Shown in pieces: positions 49,605-60,303 of a DNA stretch of 64,000 nt; position 1 is the stretch's first letter, and each line of letters starts with the position of its first letter. The position numbers and the translations under genes were made by a program. The DNA comes from DASSNU01 sp035701265 (lineage in GTDB: Bacteria > Gemmatimonadota > Gemmatimonadetes > Gemmatimonadales > Gemmatimonadaceae), in NCBI GenBank assembly GCA_035701265.1, contig DASSNU010000021.1, positions 438,881 through 502,880 on the forward strand. The letters are read 5' to 3'. The notes below the pieces were generated by a model. That model made no database searches. It had not been told where the DNA came from and worked only from the letters and a program-made list of their open reading frames with translations.

Positions 49605-50618
49605 ATGGCTATTCGCGTCGGCATCAATGGCTTCGGCCGCATCGGGCGCCAGGTCGTGCGCGCGGCAAAGGAGCAGGGCGTCGCCGAGCTGGACTTCGTG
49701 GCGGTGAATGATCTCACCGACACGCACACGCTTGCGCACCTGTTCAAGTACGACTCCGTGCATCGCACGTACGACGGCGATGTGCGCGCTGGCGAGGGCA
49801 CCATCACCATCGATGGTGACGAGATCCGCGTGCTGTCGGAAAAGGAACCCGGTGCTCTGCCATGGAAGGAGCTGAAAGTGGACGTGGTCCTCGAGTCCAC
49901 CGGCCGGTTCACCAAGCGCGAGGACGCACAGAAGCATCTCGCAGCGGGCGCACGAAAGGTCGTCATCTCCGCCCCGGCAAAGGGCGAGGACATCACGGTC
50001 GTGATGGGCGTCAACCACACGAATTACGACGCCGCCAAGCACAACGTGATCTCGAACGCCAGCTGCACCACGAACTGCCTGGTTCCCATGGTCAAGGTCG
50101 TGCGCGATGCGTTCGGCTTCCGCCACGGCTTCATGACCACCATTCACAGCTACACCAACGACCAGAAGATCCTCGACCTGCCGCACAAAGACCTGCGCCG
50201 CGCGCGCGCAGCCGCGGTGTCGATGATCCCCACCACGACCGGCGCCGCCAAAGCCACCGCGCTCGTCATCCCCGAGGTGAAAGGGTTGATCGATGGAATC
50301 GCCATCCGCGTGCCCACGCCGGACGTCTCCTTCACCGATCTGGTGGTGGAGGTGGAGCGCGCGACGACGATCGACGAAGTGAACGCGGCCTTCCGGACGG
50401 CGAGCGAATCGGGTCCGCTCAAGGGCTACCTCGCCTATTCCGAGGAGGAGCTCGTCTCCTGCGACTACATCGGGAATCCCTTCTCCTGCATCCTCGATGC
50501 GAAGAGTACCAACGTGATCGGCGGCACGCTGGTGAAGGTGTGCGGATGGTACGACAACGAATGGGGATACTCGTCGCGCTGCGTGGATCTCCTGCGCTAC
50601 GTGGGAGAGCGGCTGTGA
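49605..50618 (+). CDS. gap: Glyceraldehyde-3-phosphate dehydrogenase, type I
   Basis: ATG 49605 follows AGGAGCAGG; 337 residues. VGINGFGRIGRQVVRAA binds NAD and NDLTDTHTLAHLFKYDSVH follows. The catalytic loop SNASCTTNCLVP has Cys154, with the His in TTIHSYTNDQ. Cofactor-site residues include the Asn/Asp of VAVND, consistent with NAD preference. The end WYDNEWGYSSR is typical. It starts the glycolytic block gap-pgk-tpiA. Confidence 0.97.
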   Translation: MAIRVGINGFGRIGRQVVRAAKEQGVAELDFVAVNDLTDTHTLAHLFKYDSVHRTYDGDVRAGEGTITIDGDEIRVLSEKEPGALPWKELKVDVVLESTGRFTKREDAQKHLAAGARKVVISAPAKGEDITVVMGVNHTNYDAAKHNVISNASCTTNCLVPMVKVVRDAFGFRHGFMTTIHSYTNDQKILDLPHKDLRRARAAAVSMIPTTTGAAKATALVIPEVKGLIDGIAIRVPTPDVSFTDLVVEVERATTIDEVNAAFRTASESGPLKGYLAYSEEELVSCDYIGNPFSCILDAKSTNVIGGTLVKVCGWYDNEWGYSSRCVDLLRYVGERL

Positions 50619-50905
50619 CCGCCCCCGCCACGCCCCCGCGCGAGGGGCGTGGACTGGACCTGCTCGCGCTCGTCCTCCTCGTCGCCGGGCTGCTCATCGC
50701 CGCGTACGGACTTGCCGGGTGGCGCGGGCTCATCTCGGGCCCGATCATCACGGCGCCCGGTGAGCTTGCGGTGACACGCGCGGCACACTTCGAGCGTGTC
50801 ATCATGGCGGGCGCGGCGGTGATCGTCGTCTCGTTGCTGGTGGCGATCGGCTCCACCGCGCGCCGCCTCGTTCGCGCACGCCGCGCCCGCACCGAGCACG
50901 CATGA
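50615..50905 (+). CDS. Small two-helix membrane protein between gap and pgk
   Basis: GTG 50615, 96 residues, with 4-base overlaps to both gap and pgk. There are two hydrophobic helices (about residues 16-35 and 62-83) joined by a loop with ISGPIITAPGELAVTRAAHFER, and a basic C-terminus (RRLVRARRARTEHA). I do not recognise the family. Its tight coupling to glycolytic genes argues that it is real and expressed. Confidence 0.6.
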   Translation: MTAPATPPREGRGLDLLALVLLVAGLLIAAYGLAGWRGLISGPIITAPGELAVTRAAHFERVIMAGAAVIVVSLLVAIGSTARRLVRARRARTEHA

Positions 50906-52098
50906 CCGCGCGTTCGCTCCGCGACCTCTCCGAGCAGGAGCTGCGCGGTCACCGAGCCGTGGTCCGCGTGGACTTCAACGTCCCGCAGGATGCCGGGGGA
51001 GCGGTGACCGATGACACGCGCATCCGCGCGGCGCTCCCAACCATCGACTACCTGGCGGACCACGGCGCCAGCGTGGTGCTCCTCTCGCATCTTGGTCGTC
51101 CCAAGGGCGCCCCCGATGCGAGGTACTCCCTGGCACCCGTGGCGCGTCACCTGGCAACGCTCACCCGCCATCCGGTGCGGTTCGTACCGTCCACCGTGTC
51201 GGATGAAGCAATCGCCGCCGCGCGCGCGCTCGCACCGGGGGAGATCCTGCTCCTCGAGAACACGCGCTTTCTTCCCGGCGAGGAGAAGAACGACGACGCA
51301 CTCGCGCGCGCGCTCGCACAGTTGGGCGACCTGTACGTGAACGACGCGTTCGGTGCCGCGCACCGCGCGCATGCTTCCACCGCCGGGATCGCGCGGTACC
51401 TCCATCCCGCCGTCGCCGGCTTGTTGATGGAGCGCGAGCTCGCCTACCTGGGCGGCGCACTCGGCGATCCCGAGCGTCCGTTCGTCGCTGTGCTGGGTGG
51501 CGCGAAGATCTCCGGCAAGATCGACGTCATCGAGCACCTCCTGCCCAAGGTGGATCGGCTGCTCGTCGGCGGGGCCATGGCATGCACGTTCTTTCGCGCC
51601 ATGGGCCTCGAGACGGGACGCTCGCTCGTGGAAGAGGACCGCGTGGAGATGGCGAAGTCGCTCCTGGCGCGCGGAGGCGAGCGACTGGTGCTGCCGCGGG
51701 ATGCCGTCGTGGCACCATCCATCGACGCTGGCGCGAAGGCGCATGCTGTCTCTCGCGAGGACATTCCGCGCGACGAGGCGATGCTCGACATTGGCCCGCA
51801 CAGCGCCGAGCAGTTCGCCGCAGAGATCGAGCGCGCACGCACCGTCGTGTGGAACGGGCCGATGGGCGTGTTCGAAACACCCCCGTTCGATCGCGGAACG
51901 CGCGCGGTAGCCGAGGCGTTGGCGCGCGCCACACGCGTGGGCGCGACGACCATCGTGGGAGGGGGAGACTCCGCCGCGGCCGTCTCGGAGATGGGCCTGG
52001 AGTCGGCCATGAGCCACGTCTCCACCGGAGGGGGCGCATCGCTCGAGTTCCTGGAGGGGAAGGTGCTCCCCGGCGTCGCCGCGCTCGACCAGCAATGA
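50902..52098 (+). CDS. pgk: Phosphoglycerate kinase
   Basis: A 398-residue monomeric kinase. The N-domain substrate motifs are VVRVDFNVPQD, TIDYLADHGASVVLLSHLGRPKG and ENTRFLPGEEKND. The C-domain nucleotide motifs are VLGGAKISGKIDVIEHLL, VWNGPMGVFE and VGGGDSAAAV. It transfers the acyl phosphate of 1,3-bisphosphoglycerate to ADP. Its stop overlaps the tpiA start. Confidence 0.97.
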   Translation: MTARSLRDLSEQELRGHRAVVRVDFNVPQDAGGAVTDDTRIRAALPTIDYLADHGASVVLLSHLGRPKGAPDARYSLAPVARHLATLTRHPVRFVPSTVSDEAIAAARALAPGEILLLENTRFLPGEEKNDDALARALAQLGDLYVNDAFGAAHRAHASTAGIARYLHPAVAGLLMERELAYLGGALGDPERPFVAVLGGAKISGKIDVIEHLLPKVDRLLVGGAMACTFFRAMGLETGRSLVEEDRVEMAKSLLARGGERLVLPRDAVVAPSIDAGAKAHAVSREDIPRDEAMLDIGPHSAEQFAAEIERARTVVWNGPMGVFETPPFDRGTRAVAEALARATRVGATTIVGGGDSAAAVSEMGLESAMSHVSTGGGASLEFLEGKVLPGVAALDQQ

Positions 52099-52874
52099 GT
52101 CCGCTCCGCGCACCCGTTCTGGCCGCCAACTGGAAGATGCACAAGACGCCCGCCGAGGCGCGGGCGTTCATGGACATCTTCCTCACGCGCTACTCTCCGA
52201 TGGACGATCGCACGGTCGTCATCTTCCCTCCGGCCGCTACGTTGCCGGCGACCGTGGACGCAGCCCGCGCGCGCCCGGACATCGGCTTCGGCGTACAGAA
52301 CATCCACTGGGAGGCGCAGGGGGCCTACACCGGCGAGATCTCCGCGCCGATCGCGCGCGGCGCCGGGGCATCGTACGTGCTGGTCGGCCACTCCGAGCGC
52401 CGTCACGTCTTCGGGGAGACGGACGAGCAGACGGCGTGGAAGTGCGCCGCCGCGCTGCGCGCCGGTCTCACGCCGATCCTGTGCGTCGGGGAACAGCTCG
52501 CCGAGCGCGAGTCCGGGAGTACGGATGCGGTCGTGCTCCGCCAGCTCCGCATCGGCCTCTCCGCACTGGAGCCGGCGGACATCGCGCAGATCGCGGTGGC
52601 GTACGAGCCGGTGTGGGCGATCGGCACGGGGCGCACGGCCACCCCCCGCGATGCGTCAGCGGTGCACACCGCCATCCGCGCTGCGCTCTGTGACCGCGTG
52701 TCCTCGGGCGCGGAGGCGATCCCGATTCTGTACGGTGGCAGTGTGAAGCGCGACAACGCCGATGCACTGCTCGCCGCGCCGGAGGTGGGTGGACTGCTCG
52801 TCGGAGGCGCGAGCCTGGATGCGGAGAGTTGGGCCGCGATCGTCCAGGCGAGTGGGAAGTCGGGCGCGTCGTGA
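52095..52874 (+). CDS. tpiA: Triosephosphate isomerase
   Basis: ATG 52095 overlaps the pgk stop; 259 residues. AANWKMHKTP carries the catalytic Lys, VLVGHSERRHVFGE the His, and VAYEPVWAIGTG the Glu and the mobile loop. ILYGGSVKRDNA and GLLVGGASL bind phosphate. It is the last gene of the long run. A 163-base gap with a promoter follows. Confidence 0.97.
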   Translation: MSPLRAPVLAANWKMHKTPAEARAFMDIFLTRYSPMDDRTVVIFPPAATLPATVDAARARPDIGFGVQNIHWEAQGAYTGEISAPIARGAGASYVLVGHSERRHVFGETDEQTAWKCAAALRAGLTPILCVGEQLAERESGSTDAVVLRQLRIGLSALEPADIAQIAVAYEPVWAIGTGRTATPRDASAVHTAIRAALCDRVSSGAEAIPILYGGSVKRDNADALLAAPEVGGLLVGGASLDAESWAAIVQASGKSGAS

Positions 52875-52964
52875 CCCCAGGCGCGTCCTGCAGCTCACTG
52901 CCCGCACGGCGCCAACCGCGCGGCGAGGCGCACAGCCGGTGCAGCCGCCGAAGTCCGGCGCGAC

Positions 52965-52993
52965 TTGACCCCGTTTCGTAACTCTCCTACCTT
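52965..52993 (+). promoter_or_regulatory. Promoter of secG-carA
   Basis: TTGACC (52965-52970), 17 bases, TACCTT (52988-52993). The secG ATG is 45 bases past the -10. Confidence 0.65.
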
Positions 52994-53037
52994 TCGACGT
53001 TTACGAGCACGCACCCATCTCCAGCCGCGCCGTCCCC

Positions 53038-53445
53038 ATGTTCACGTTCTTCCTCGTTCTGCTCGTCCTCGACAGCCTCGTCCTCATCGCCGTCGTGCTC
53101 ATGCAAGAGGGGAAGGGGGGTGGGCTCGCTGCGAGCTTCGGCGGCGCCGGTTCGTCGGCCGGGTCGTTCCTCGGCACTCGACAGATGGGCAACGTGCTCA
53201 CGAAGGCGAGCTGGTGGACCGGCGGAATCTTCCTCGTCCTGTCCTTCATTCTCGCCTCCGTCTCGCAGCGCGGCGCCATACCACGGTCCCCGCTCGATCA
53301 GCCACTCACACCGCCAGCGCAGCAGAGCGCGCCGGCCGCACCCGCTCCCGCTCTGCCGCTGCAACCCGCGCCGGGCGGGCAAACGCCCGCGCAGCAGCAG
53401 CAGCAACCTCCCGCGCAGGGCAGTTCTCCATCGTCGCAGCCATAG
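53038..53445 (+). CDS. secG: Preprotein translocase subunit SecG
   Basis: A 135-residue protein. Two membrane helices (about 3-22 and 58-77) flank the conserved cytoplasmic loop LMQEGKGGGLAASFGGAGSS...GTRQMGNVLTKAS. The C-terminal 55 residues are a Pro/Gln/Ala-rich low-complexity tail (with Q runs), longer than in E. coli. It assists SecYEG-mediated export. It follows the glycolytic genes, as in many bacteria (tpiA-secG). Confidence 0.93.
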   Translation: MFTFFLVLLVLDSLVLIAVVLMQEGKGGGLAASFGGAGSSAGSFLGTRQMGNVLTKASWWTGGIFLVLSFILASVSQRGAIPRSPLDQPLTPPAQQSAPAAPAPALPLQPAPGGQTPAQQQQQPPAQGSSPSSQP

Positions 53446-53448
53446 CGC

Positions 53449-54585
53449 ATGGGGATTTCGTCGGAACGGAAACCAGGGTTCCTCCTGCTCGAGGATGGAA
53501 CCCTCTTTCGTGGAACGGTCGGAGCCCTGTCCGGGCCTGCGGTCGCCGAGGTGGTCTTCACCACGAACATGACCGGCTACCAGGAGGTCTTCACCGACCC
53601 GTCCTACCGCGGACAGATCGTGGTGATGACGGCACCGATGATCGGGAACTACGGCATCAATCGCGAGGACCCGGAATCTGCCGGCGTGCAGGTGGCCGGC
53701 GTCGTCGTGCGGGAGCTCACGACGCACCGCTCGAGCTGGCGCGCCGACGGGGAATTGGAGGAATGGCTCCGGGAATCGCAAGTTCCTGTTCTGTCTGATA
53801 TTGATACGCGTCGCCTCACGCGGCATCTGAGATCTGCTGGGGTTATGGAAGGCGCCATCGGCGTGGGGACGGATCCGTCGCCCGATGTGGTGGCTGCGCT
53901 GGAGAGCTGTCCATCCATGGTCGGGCTCGATCTCGCCTCCCGGGTGAGCACGCGCGACCGCTACGTGTGGGGCGACGCGTCCGCACAGCACCACATCGTG
54001 GCCTACGACTACGGGATCAAGCGCAACATTCTCCGCCTGTTCGCCGAGCACGGCTGCCGAGTGACCGTCGTGCCGGCCGACACACCGGCGGAGGAGACGC
54101 TGGCGCTCCGGCCGGATGGTGTGTTCCTCTCCAACGGGCCCGGCGATCCGGCGGCGGTGGAGGCAGGTCCGCCCATCATTCGCGAGATTGCAGAGTCTGG
54201 AGTCCCGATCCTCGGGATCTGCCTCGGCCATCAGCTCATTGCGCTCACGTTCGGTGCGCAAACGGAAAAGCTTCCGTACGGGCATCGCGGCGGGAATCAT
54301 CCGGTGCGCGATATCGCCACCGGTCGCGTGCTCATCACGTCACAGAACCACGGCTTTGCCGTCACCGGAGGCGTGGAGGGGATTCCTGGCGCGCCGACGC
54401 TCGAAGTGACGCACGTGAATCTGAATGATGGGACGGTGGAAGGGCTTCGCCACCGCGAGTTGCCGCTCTTCGCCGTCCAGTACCATCCCGAAGCTGCCCC
54501 AGGCCCACACGACGCGCGGCCGCTTTTCTCCGACTTCATGGAAGCCGTTCGGTCGAACGCGCGTTCGAGTGTTCCAAACGGTTGA
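53449..54585 (+). CDS. carA: Carbamoyl-phosphate synthase small subunit
   Basis: ATG 53449, 3 bases after secG; 378 residues. The N-terminal CPSase_sm_chain domain has LLLEDGTLFRGT, EVVFTTNMTGYQEVFTDPSY and NYGINREDPES. The class I amidotransferase domain has LSNGPGDP, ILGICLGHQLIAL with the catalytic Cys, and FAVQYHPEAAPGP with the His. It supplies ammonia to CarB for arginine and pyrimidine synthesis. carB is not in the window. Confidence 0.96.
   Translation: MGISSERKPGFLLLEDGTLFRGTVGALSGPAVAEVVFTTNMTGYQEVFTDPSYRGQIVVMTAPMIGNYGINREDPESAGVQVAGVVVRELTTHRSSWRADGELEEWLRESQVPVLSDIDTRRLTRHLRSAGVMEGAIGVGTDPSPDVVAALESCPSMVGLDLASRVSTRDRYVWGDASAQHHIVAYDYGIKRNILRLFAEHGCRVTVVPADTPAEETLALRPDGVFLSNGPGDPAAVEAGPPIIREIAESGVPILGICLGHQLIALTFGAQTEKLPYGHRGGNHPVRDIATGRVLITSQNHGFAVTGGVEGIPGAPTLEVTHVNLNDGTVEGLRHRELPLFAVQYHPEAAPGPHDARPLFSDFMEAVRSNARSSVPNG
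54553..54568. promoter_or_regulatory. Second copy of the CGAACGnnCGTTCG palindrome
   Basis: TCGAACGCGCGTTCGA is a perfect 16-base palindrome inside the last codons of carA, ending 14 bases before the -35 of the HU promoter. It matches the operator at 26664 outside the two central bases. It may be a binding site or coincidence. Confidence 0.4.
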
Positions 54586-54610
54586 CACACAAAGGGTAAG
54601 CCCATAAGTT
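54582..54610 (+). promoter_or_regulatory. Promoter of the HU-family gene
   Basis: TTGACA (54582-54587), 17 bases, TAAGTT (54605-54610). The ATG is 45 bases after the -10. The -35 overlaps the carA stop codon. Confidence 0.75.
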
Positions 54611-54654
54611 CGACCACGGTTCGCCGTGGACGATGGCTCCAGCCGAGGTTCCGA

Positions 54655-54987
54655 ATGACGAAAGCCGACCTGGTAGAGCACGTGACGGCAACGATCTCTC
54701 GCACGGCGGGTCCGATGATTTCCAAGAAGGATTGCGCCCGTGTGGTCGATGCCTTCCTGGATGCTATCAAGGATGCTCTTCGCGACCAGAAGAACATCGA
54801 GGTGCGGGGTTTCGGGACCTTCAAGATTCGGCATCGGAAGACGCGGATGGCGCGGAACCCACGCACGGGAGCACCGGTAGAGGTTTCGGCCCGCCCGGTT
54901 CCAGTCTTCAAGCCGTCCAAGGAGCTGCGCGCGCTGGTCGCAGAGGAGAACGAGGAATCCTCGGCGGGAGAGTCCAGCGCGGCGTGA
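54655..54987 (+). CDS. HU/IHF-family DNA-binding protein
   Basis: A 110-residue nucleoid protein. MTKADLVEHVTATISRT opens helix 1. The family signature is IEVRGFGTFKIRHRKTRMARNPRTG, with the Pro of the NP motif that intercalates in bent DNA. About 15 acidic and Ser-rich residues are added at the C-terminus (EENEESSAGESSAA). It could be HU or an IHF subunit; sequence alone does not decide. It is transcribed alone between its promoter and a hairpin terminator. Confidence 0.92.
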   Translation: MTKADLVEHVTATISRTAGPMISKKDCARVVDAFLDAIKDALRDQKNIEVRGFGTFKIRHRKTRMARNPRTGAPVEVSARPVPVFKPSKELRALVAEENEESSAGESSAA

Positions 54988-55020
54988 ATCGTGACCGCTG
55001 TCGCTTCCCGCAATCGTGCT

Positions 55021-55047
55021 GCGCCCCGGCCTGAACTGCCGGGGCGC
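55021..55047 (+). terminator. Terminator after the HU-family gene
   Basis: GCGCCCCGGC (55021-55030) and GCCGGGGCGC (55038-55047) form a perfect 10-bp stem with the loop CTGAACT. There is no T-run after it. The rest of 54988-55223 shows nothing else I can support. Confidence 0.65.
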
Positions 55048-55223
55048 TCGTGCATCCGCGGGCGGATGGCGCCGGTGGCCGCGTCCGCCCGGGCCGTCGA
55101 CCGCGTCACGCGCGCCGTCCGAGCAGGGGCTCGACGAGCAGATTTGCGGGTAACTCGACGATCGCCAGACGATTCCGGAGCCGCCGCGCTTGCCACGCGC
55201 GGGTGGTCGGGCGAGTGTTCAGA

Positions 55224-55469
55224 ATGATGCAGGTGACCGCACTGCTCTTCGCTTCGTATGCCGAACACCTTGGCCGCGACGCCGTCTCGCTCGAGCTCCC
55301 CGACGGCGCGACGGTGGACGACGTGCTGCGGCATCTGGCCGCACTGCCCGGGGGAGACCGGCTGCCGCCGGAGCCGCTCGTGGCGGTGAACCTGGAGTAC
55401 GCCGCGCGCGGGCACGCGCTGGCACCCGGTGATGAAGTGGCGGTGATTCCTCCCATCGCGGGCGGCTGA
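55224..55469 (+). CDS. moaD: Molybdopterin synthase small subunit (MoaD/ThiS-like)
   Basis: ATG 55224 or 55227; 80-81 residues. It has a ubiquitin-like beta-grasp fold: VTALLFASYAEHLGRD at the start, VNLEYAARGHALAPGDEVAVIPPIAGG at the end. The C-terminal Gly-Gly is required for thiocarboxylation. It is followed 2 bases later by moaE, which distinguishes it from ThiS. Together they insert sulfur into precursor Z to form molybdopterin. Confidence 0.92.
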   Translation: MMQVTALLFASYAEHLGRDAVSLELPDGATVDDVLRHLAALPGGDRLPPEPLVAVNLEYAARGHALAPGDEVAVIPPIAGG

Positions 55470-55471
55470 CC

Positions 55472-55930
55472 GTGCGCAGCGCGATCGTCACCCACGTGCT
55501 CGATCCGGCGGCGTTGCTGGCGGAGGTCTCCGCGGCGCGTCACGGCGCCGCGGTGGTGTTCGTGGGCACCGTGCGCGAGGTGAACGACGGACGGGCCGTC
55601 ACGGGCATCGAGTACCGCGCGTACGCACCGATGGCCGAGCGTGAGCTCGCGACGATCATCCACGAGGCGGCCGCGCGGAGCGGCGGCGCGGACATCGTGG
55701 CCGAGCATCGCATGGGACGGTTGGGGCTGGAGGAGGCCAGCGTCGTCATTGCTGTCGCGCATCCGCATCGCGCGCCGGCATTCGACGCAGCACGCTACGT
55801 CATCGAGGAGCTCAAGCGGCGCGTGCCCATCTGGAAGCGCGAGGAATACGTGGACGGCACGCGCGAGTGGGTCGATCCCACAGCCGCGCGCACACCGGAG
55901 TCGGTTGCCGGACCGCCCCGGGCCGGATAA
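55472..55930 (+). CDS. moaE: Molybdopterin synthase catalytic subunit
   Basis: GTG 55472, 152 residues. FVGTVREVNDGRAVTGIEYRAY, ADIVAEHRMGRLGLEEASVVIAVAHPHRAPAF (in part) and PIWKREEYVDGTREWV are the MoaE hallmarks, with the catalytic Lys in IWKRE. The final 20 residues are Pro/Ala-rich. The promoter of mdh lies inside the last codons of this gene. Confidence 0.94.
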   Translation: MRSAIVTHVLDPAALLAEVSAARHGAAVVFVGTVREVNDGRAVTGIEYRAYAPMAERELATIIHEAAARSGGADIVAEHRMGRLGLEEASVVIAVAHPHRAPAFDAARYVIEELKRRVPIWKREEYVDGTREWVDPTAARTPESVAGPPRAG

Positions 55931-55933
55931 GTT
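55905..55933 (+). promoter_or_regulatory. Promoter of mdh-sdhCAB
   Basis: TTGCCG (55905-55910), 17 bases, TAAGTT (55928-55933), whose TAA is also the moaE stop. The mdh ATG is 45 bases past the -10. Confidence 0.75.
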
Positions 55934-55977
55934 CGGTCGGTTTGAGTGCAGTTCACGAGGACACCATACAGGAATTC

Positions 55978-56907
55978 ATGCTCGACAAGATCTCGGTAAT
56001 CGGCGCGGGAAACGTGGGCGCCACCACGGCGCAACGCCTCGCGGAGAAGTCGCTGGCACGAACGGTCGTGATGGTGGACGTTGTGGAGGGAGTGCCGCAG
56101 GGGAAGTCGCTGGATCAGTGGGAGTCGGCGCCCATCGAGGGATTCGACACGCGGCTGATCGGCACGAACGGGTACGCCGAGACGGCCGGCTCGGACATCG
56201 TGGTGGTCACCGCGGGCATCGCGCGCAAGCCCGGCATGTCGCGGGACGATCTGCTCAACACCAACGCCGGCATCGTGAAAACGGTCGCGGAGCAGCTCCG
56301 GGCCACCTCGCCCAACGCGATCATCATCATGGTGTCGAACCCGCTTGACGTGATGGCGTACGTGGCCAAGACGGTCACCAGCTTTCCGCGTGAGCGGGTG
56401 ATCGGGATGGCCGGCGTGCTCGACACCGCGCGCTACCGATCGTTCCTGGCCGAGGCACTCGACGTCTCGGTGCGAGACATCCAGGCGATGGTGCTTGGCG
56501 GGCACGGAGACACCATGGTCCCGCTCGCCTCGTACACGACCGTGAGCGGGATTCCCGTCACGCAGCTCATCGATCGCGCGAAGCTGGACGCCATCGTGCA
56601 GCGTACCCGTGGCGGCGGAGCGGAGATCGTGAAGTATCTCAAGACCGGCTCCGCGTACTACGCTCCGTCGGCGGCGGCGGTGGAGATGTGTGAGGCCATC
56701 GCGCTGGACCGGAAGCGGGTGCTCCCGTGTGCCGCGTGGCTCGAAGGCGAGTACGGCGAATCGGGGATCTTCCTGGGGGTGCCGTGCAAACTCGGGCGCC
56801 GGGGGATCGAACAGATCTTCGAGGTGGAGCTCACCGCCGAGGAGCGCGAGGCGTTGCACAAGAGCGCGGAGGCCGTGCGCGAGCCAATGCGCGCGCTGTC
56901 GCTATAG
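55978..56907 (+). CDS. mdh: Malate dehydrogenase (LDH-like type)
   Basis: ATG 55978, 309 residues. KISVIGAGNVGATTAQRL binds NAD, with the acidic residue of MVDVVEG setting NAD specificity. VTAGIARKPGMSRDDLL carries the substrate-loop Arg residues that select oxaloacetate over pyruvate. VSNPLDVMAYV and the catalytic His in VLGGHGDTMVPL follow. It belongs to the tetrameric, LDH-like MDH group typical of FCB bacteria. It is placed immediately upstream of sdhCAB, grouping two adjoining TCA-cycle steps in one operon. Confidence 0.95.
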   Translation: MLDKISVIGAGNVGATTAQRLAEKSLARTVVMVDVVEGVPQGKSLDQWESAPIEGFDTRLIGTNGYAETAGSDIVVVTAGIARKPGMSRDDLLNTNAGIVKTVAEQLRATSPNAIIIMVSNPLDVMAYVAKTVTSFPRERVIGMAGVLDTARYRSFLAEALDVSVRDIQAMVLGGHGDTMVPLASYTTVSGIPVTQLIDRAKLDAIVQRTRGGGAEIVKYLKTGSAYYAPSAAAVEMCEAIALDRKRVLPCAAWLEGEYGESGIFLGVPCKLGRRGIEQIFEVELTAEEREALHKSAEAVREPMRALSL

Positions 56908-56908
56908 C

Positions 56909-57571
56909 ATGAGCGCGCGGGGCGGAGGGCCGTTCGGCTCGACCATCGCGGCGAAGGCGGTGATGGCGGTGACAGGGATCATCCTCGTCGCCTACATCCT
57001 TGGGCACGTGGCGGGCAATCTGCTCATCTACCGTGGCCCGGCCGCCATCAACGGGTACGGCGCGTTGCTGCACCGGAGCATGACGCTGCTCTGGGGAGTG
57101 CGCATCCTCCTGCTCGTCGCCGTCATCCTGCACATCGTTTCCGCGGTCTGGCTCACGCGGCGCTCGCACGCGGCGCGCACCACCGGCTACGCGCGCCGCG
57201 AACCGCAGGCGTCCACGATCGCCTCGCGCACCATGCGCTGGGGCGGCCTCGTGATCCTGCTGTTCGTGGTCTATCACGTCCTGCATCTCACCACCGGAAC
57301 GCTTCACGGTGCATCGTTCGCCGAGGGCGATGTGTACGGCAACGTGGTGTCGGCGTTTCGCGTGTGGTGGGTCTCGGCTATCTACATCGTGGCGATGGTG
57401 TTCCTGGGGCTCCACCTGTATCACGGCATCTGGAGCAGCGGGAAGACGCTCGGCGTGCAGCGCGCCACCGGGCATCCGTTCCGGCGACGCGTGGCGACCG
57501 TGCTCGCGGTGGCCGTGTGGCTCGGTTTCACTTCGATCCCGGTGGCGGTGCTCGCCGGGTTCATTCGCTAA
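56909..57571 (+). CDS. sdhC: Succinate dehydrogenase cytochrome b subunit
   Basis: ATG 56909, one base after the mdh stop; 220 residues with five membrane helices. Candidate heme-ligand histidines lie in ILGHVAGNLL, LLHRSM, VILHIVSA, VVYHVLHL and LGLHLYHGIWS. The single five-helix anchor with no separate sdhD is the class B (Bacillus/epsilon-type) diheme arrangement. Such anchors react with menaquinone. It passes electrons between SdhB and quinone. Confidence 0.9.
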   Translation: MSARGGGPFGSTIAAKAVMAVTGIILVAYILGHVAGNLLIYRGPAAINGYGALLHRSMTLLWGVRILLLVAVILHIVSAVWLTRRSHAARTTGYARREPQASTIASRTMRWGGLVILLFVVYHVLHLTTGTLHGASFAEGDVYGNVVSAFRVWWVSAIYIVAMVFLGLHLYHGIWSSGKTLGVQRATGHPFRRRVATVLAVAVWLGFTSIPVAVLAGFIR

Positions 57572-57577
57572 CGGCGC

Positions 57578-59490
<1,913 letters not shown>

Positions 59491-59491
<1 letters not shown>

Positions 59492-60243
59492 TGCGACTCA
59501 CCCTGCACGTGTGGCGGCAGACCGGCCCGGATGCCCCCGGACGATTCGTCCGCTACGAAGCCGCCGACGTCAACCCCGACATGTCGTTCCTCGAGATGCT
59601 CGACGTGGTGAACGAGGGGCTGGTGGAACGGGGGGAGATGCCGATCGCGTTCGATCACGATTGCCGCGAAGGGATCTGCGGATCGTGCAGCCTGATGATC
59701 AATGGCGTGCCCCACGGGCCGCTGCGTGGCACGGCCACCTGCCAGCTGCACATGCGCACGTTCTCCGACGGCGACGTGATCTGGATCGAGCCCTGGCGCG
59801 CCACGGCGTTCCCGGTGGTCAAGGACCTCGTGGTCGACCGGAGCGCCCTCGACCGGATCATCGCCGCGGGAGGCTACGTGTCCGCGCGCACCGGGAGCGC
59901 TCCGGAAGCGAACTCCATTCCGGTTCCCAAGCCCGCGGCCGACACGGCCATGGACGCGGCGGCGTGCATCGGATGCGGCGCGTGCGTGGCCGCCTGCCCC
60001 AACGCATCGGCGTCTCTCTTCACGGCGGCCAAGATCACCCACCTGGGACTCCTCCCCCAGGGACAGCCGGAGCGCGATCGCCGTGTACTGCGCATGGTCT
60101 CGCAGATGGACATGGAAGGGTTCGGCAACTGCACCTTCCATGGCGAGTGCCAGGAGGCGTGTCCCAAGTCGATCAGCATCGAGACGATCGTGCGCATGAA
60201 CCGCGACTTCCTGCGCTCGCGCCTCCGCGCGCCGGAGGACTGA
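59491..60243 (+). CDS. sdhB: Succinate dehydrogenase iron-sulfur subunit
   Basis: ATG 59491 shares one base with the sdhA stop (TAATG); 250 residues. The [2Fe-2S] ligands are in CREGICGSC and the later TATC. The C-terminal clusters are in CIGCGACVAACPN and CTFHGECQEACPKS. The order and spacing are those of the [4Fe-4S] and [3Fe-4S] centres. It relays electrons from SdhA FAD to the SdhC hemes. Confidence 0.95.
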
Positions 60244-60303
60244 CGGCGACGTCCCTGGCCCGCTTGATGCACGCCGAGCGGGATCGTTCACAGGGAGTTC
60301 GCC

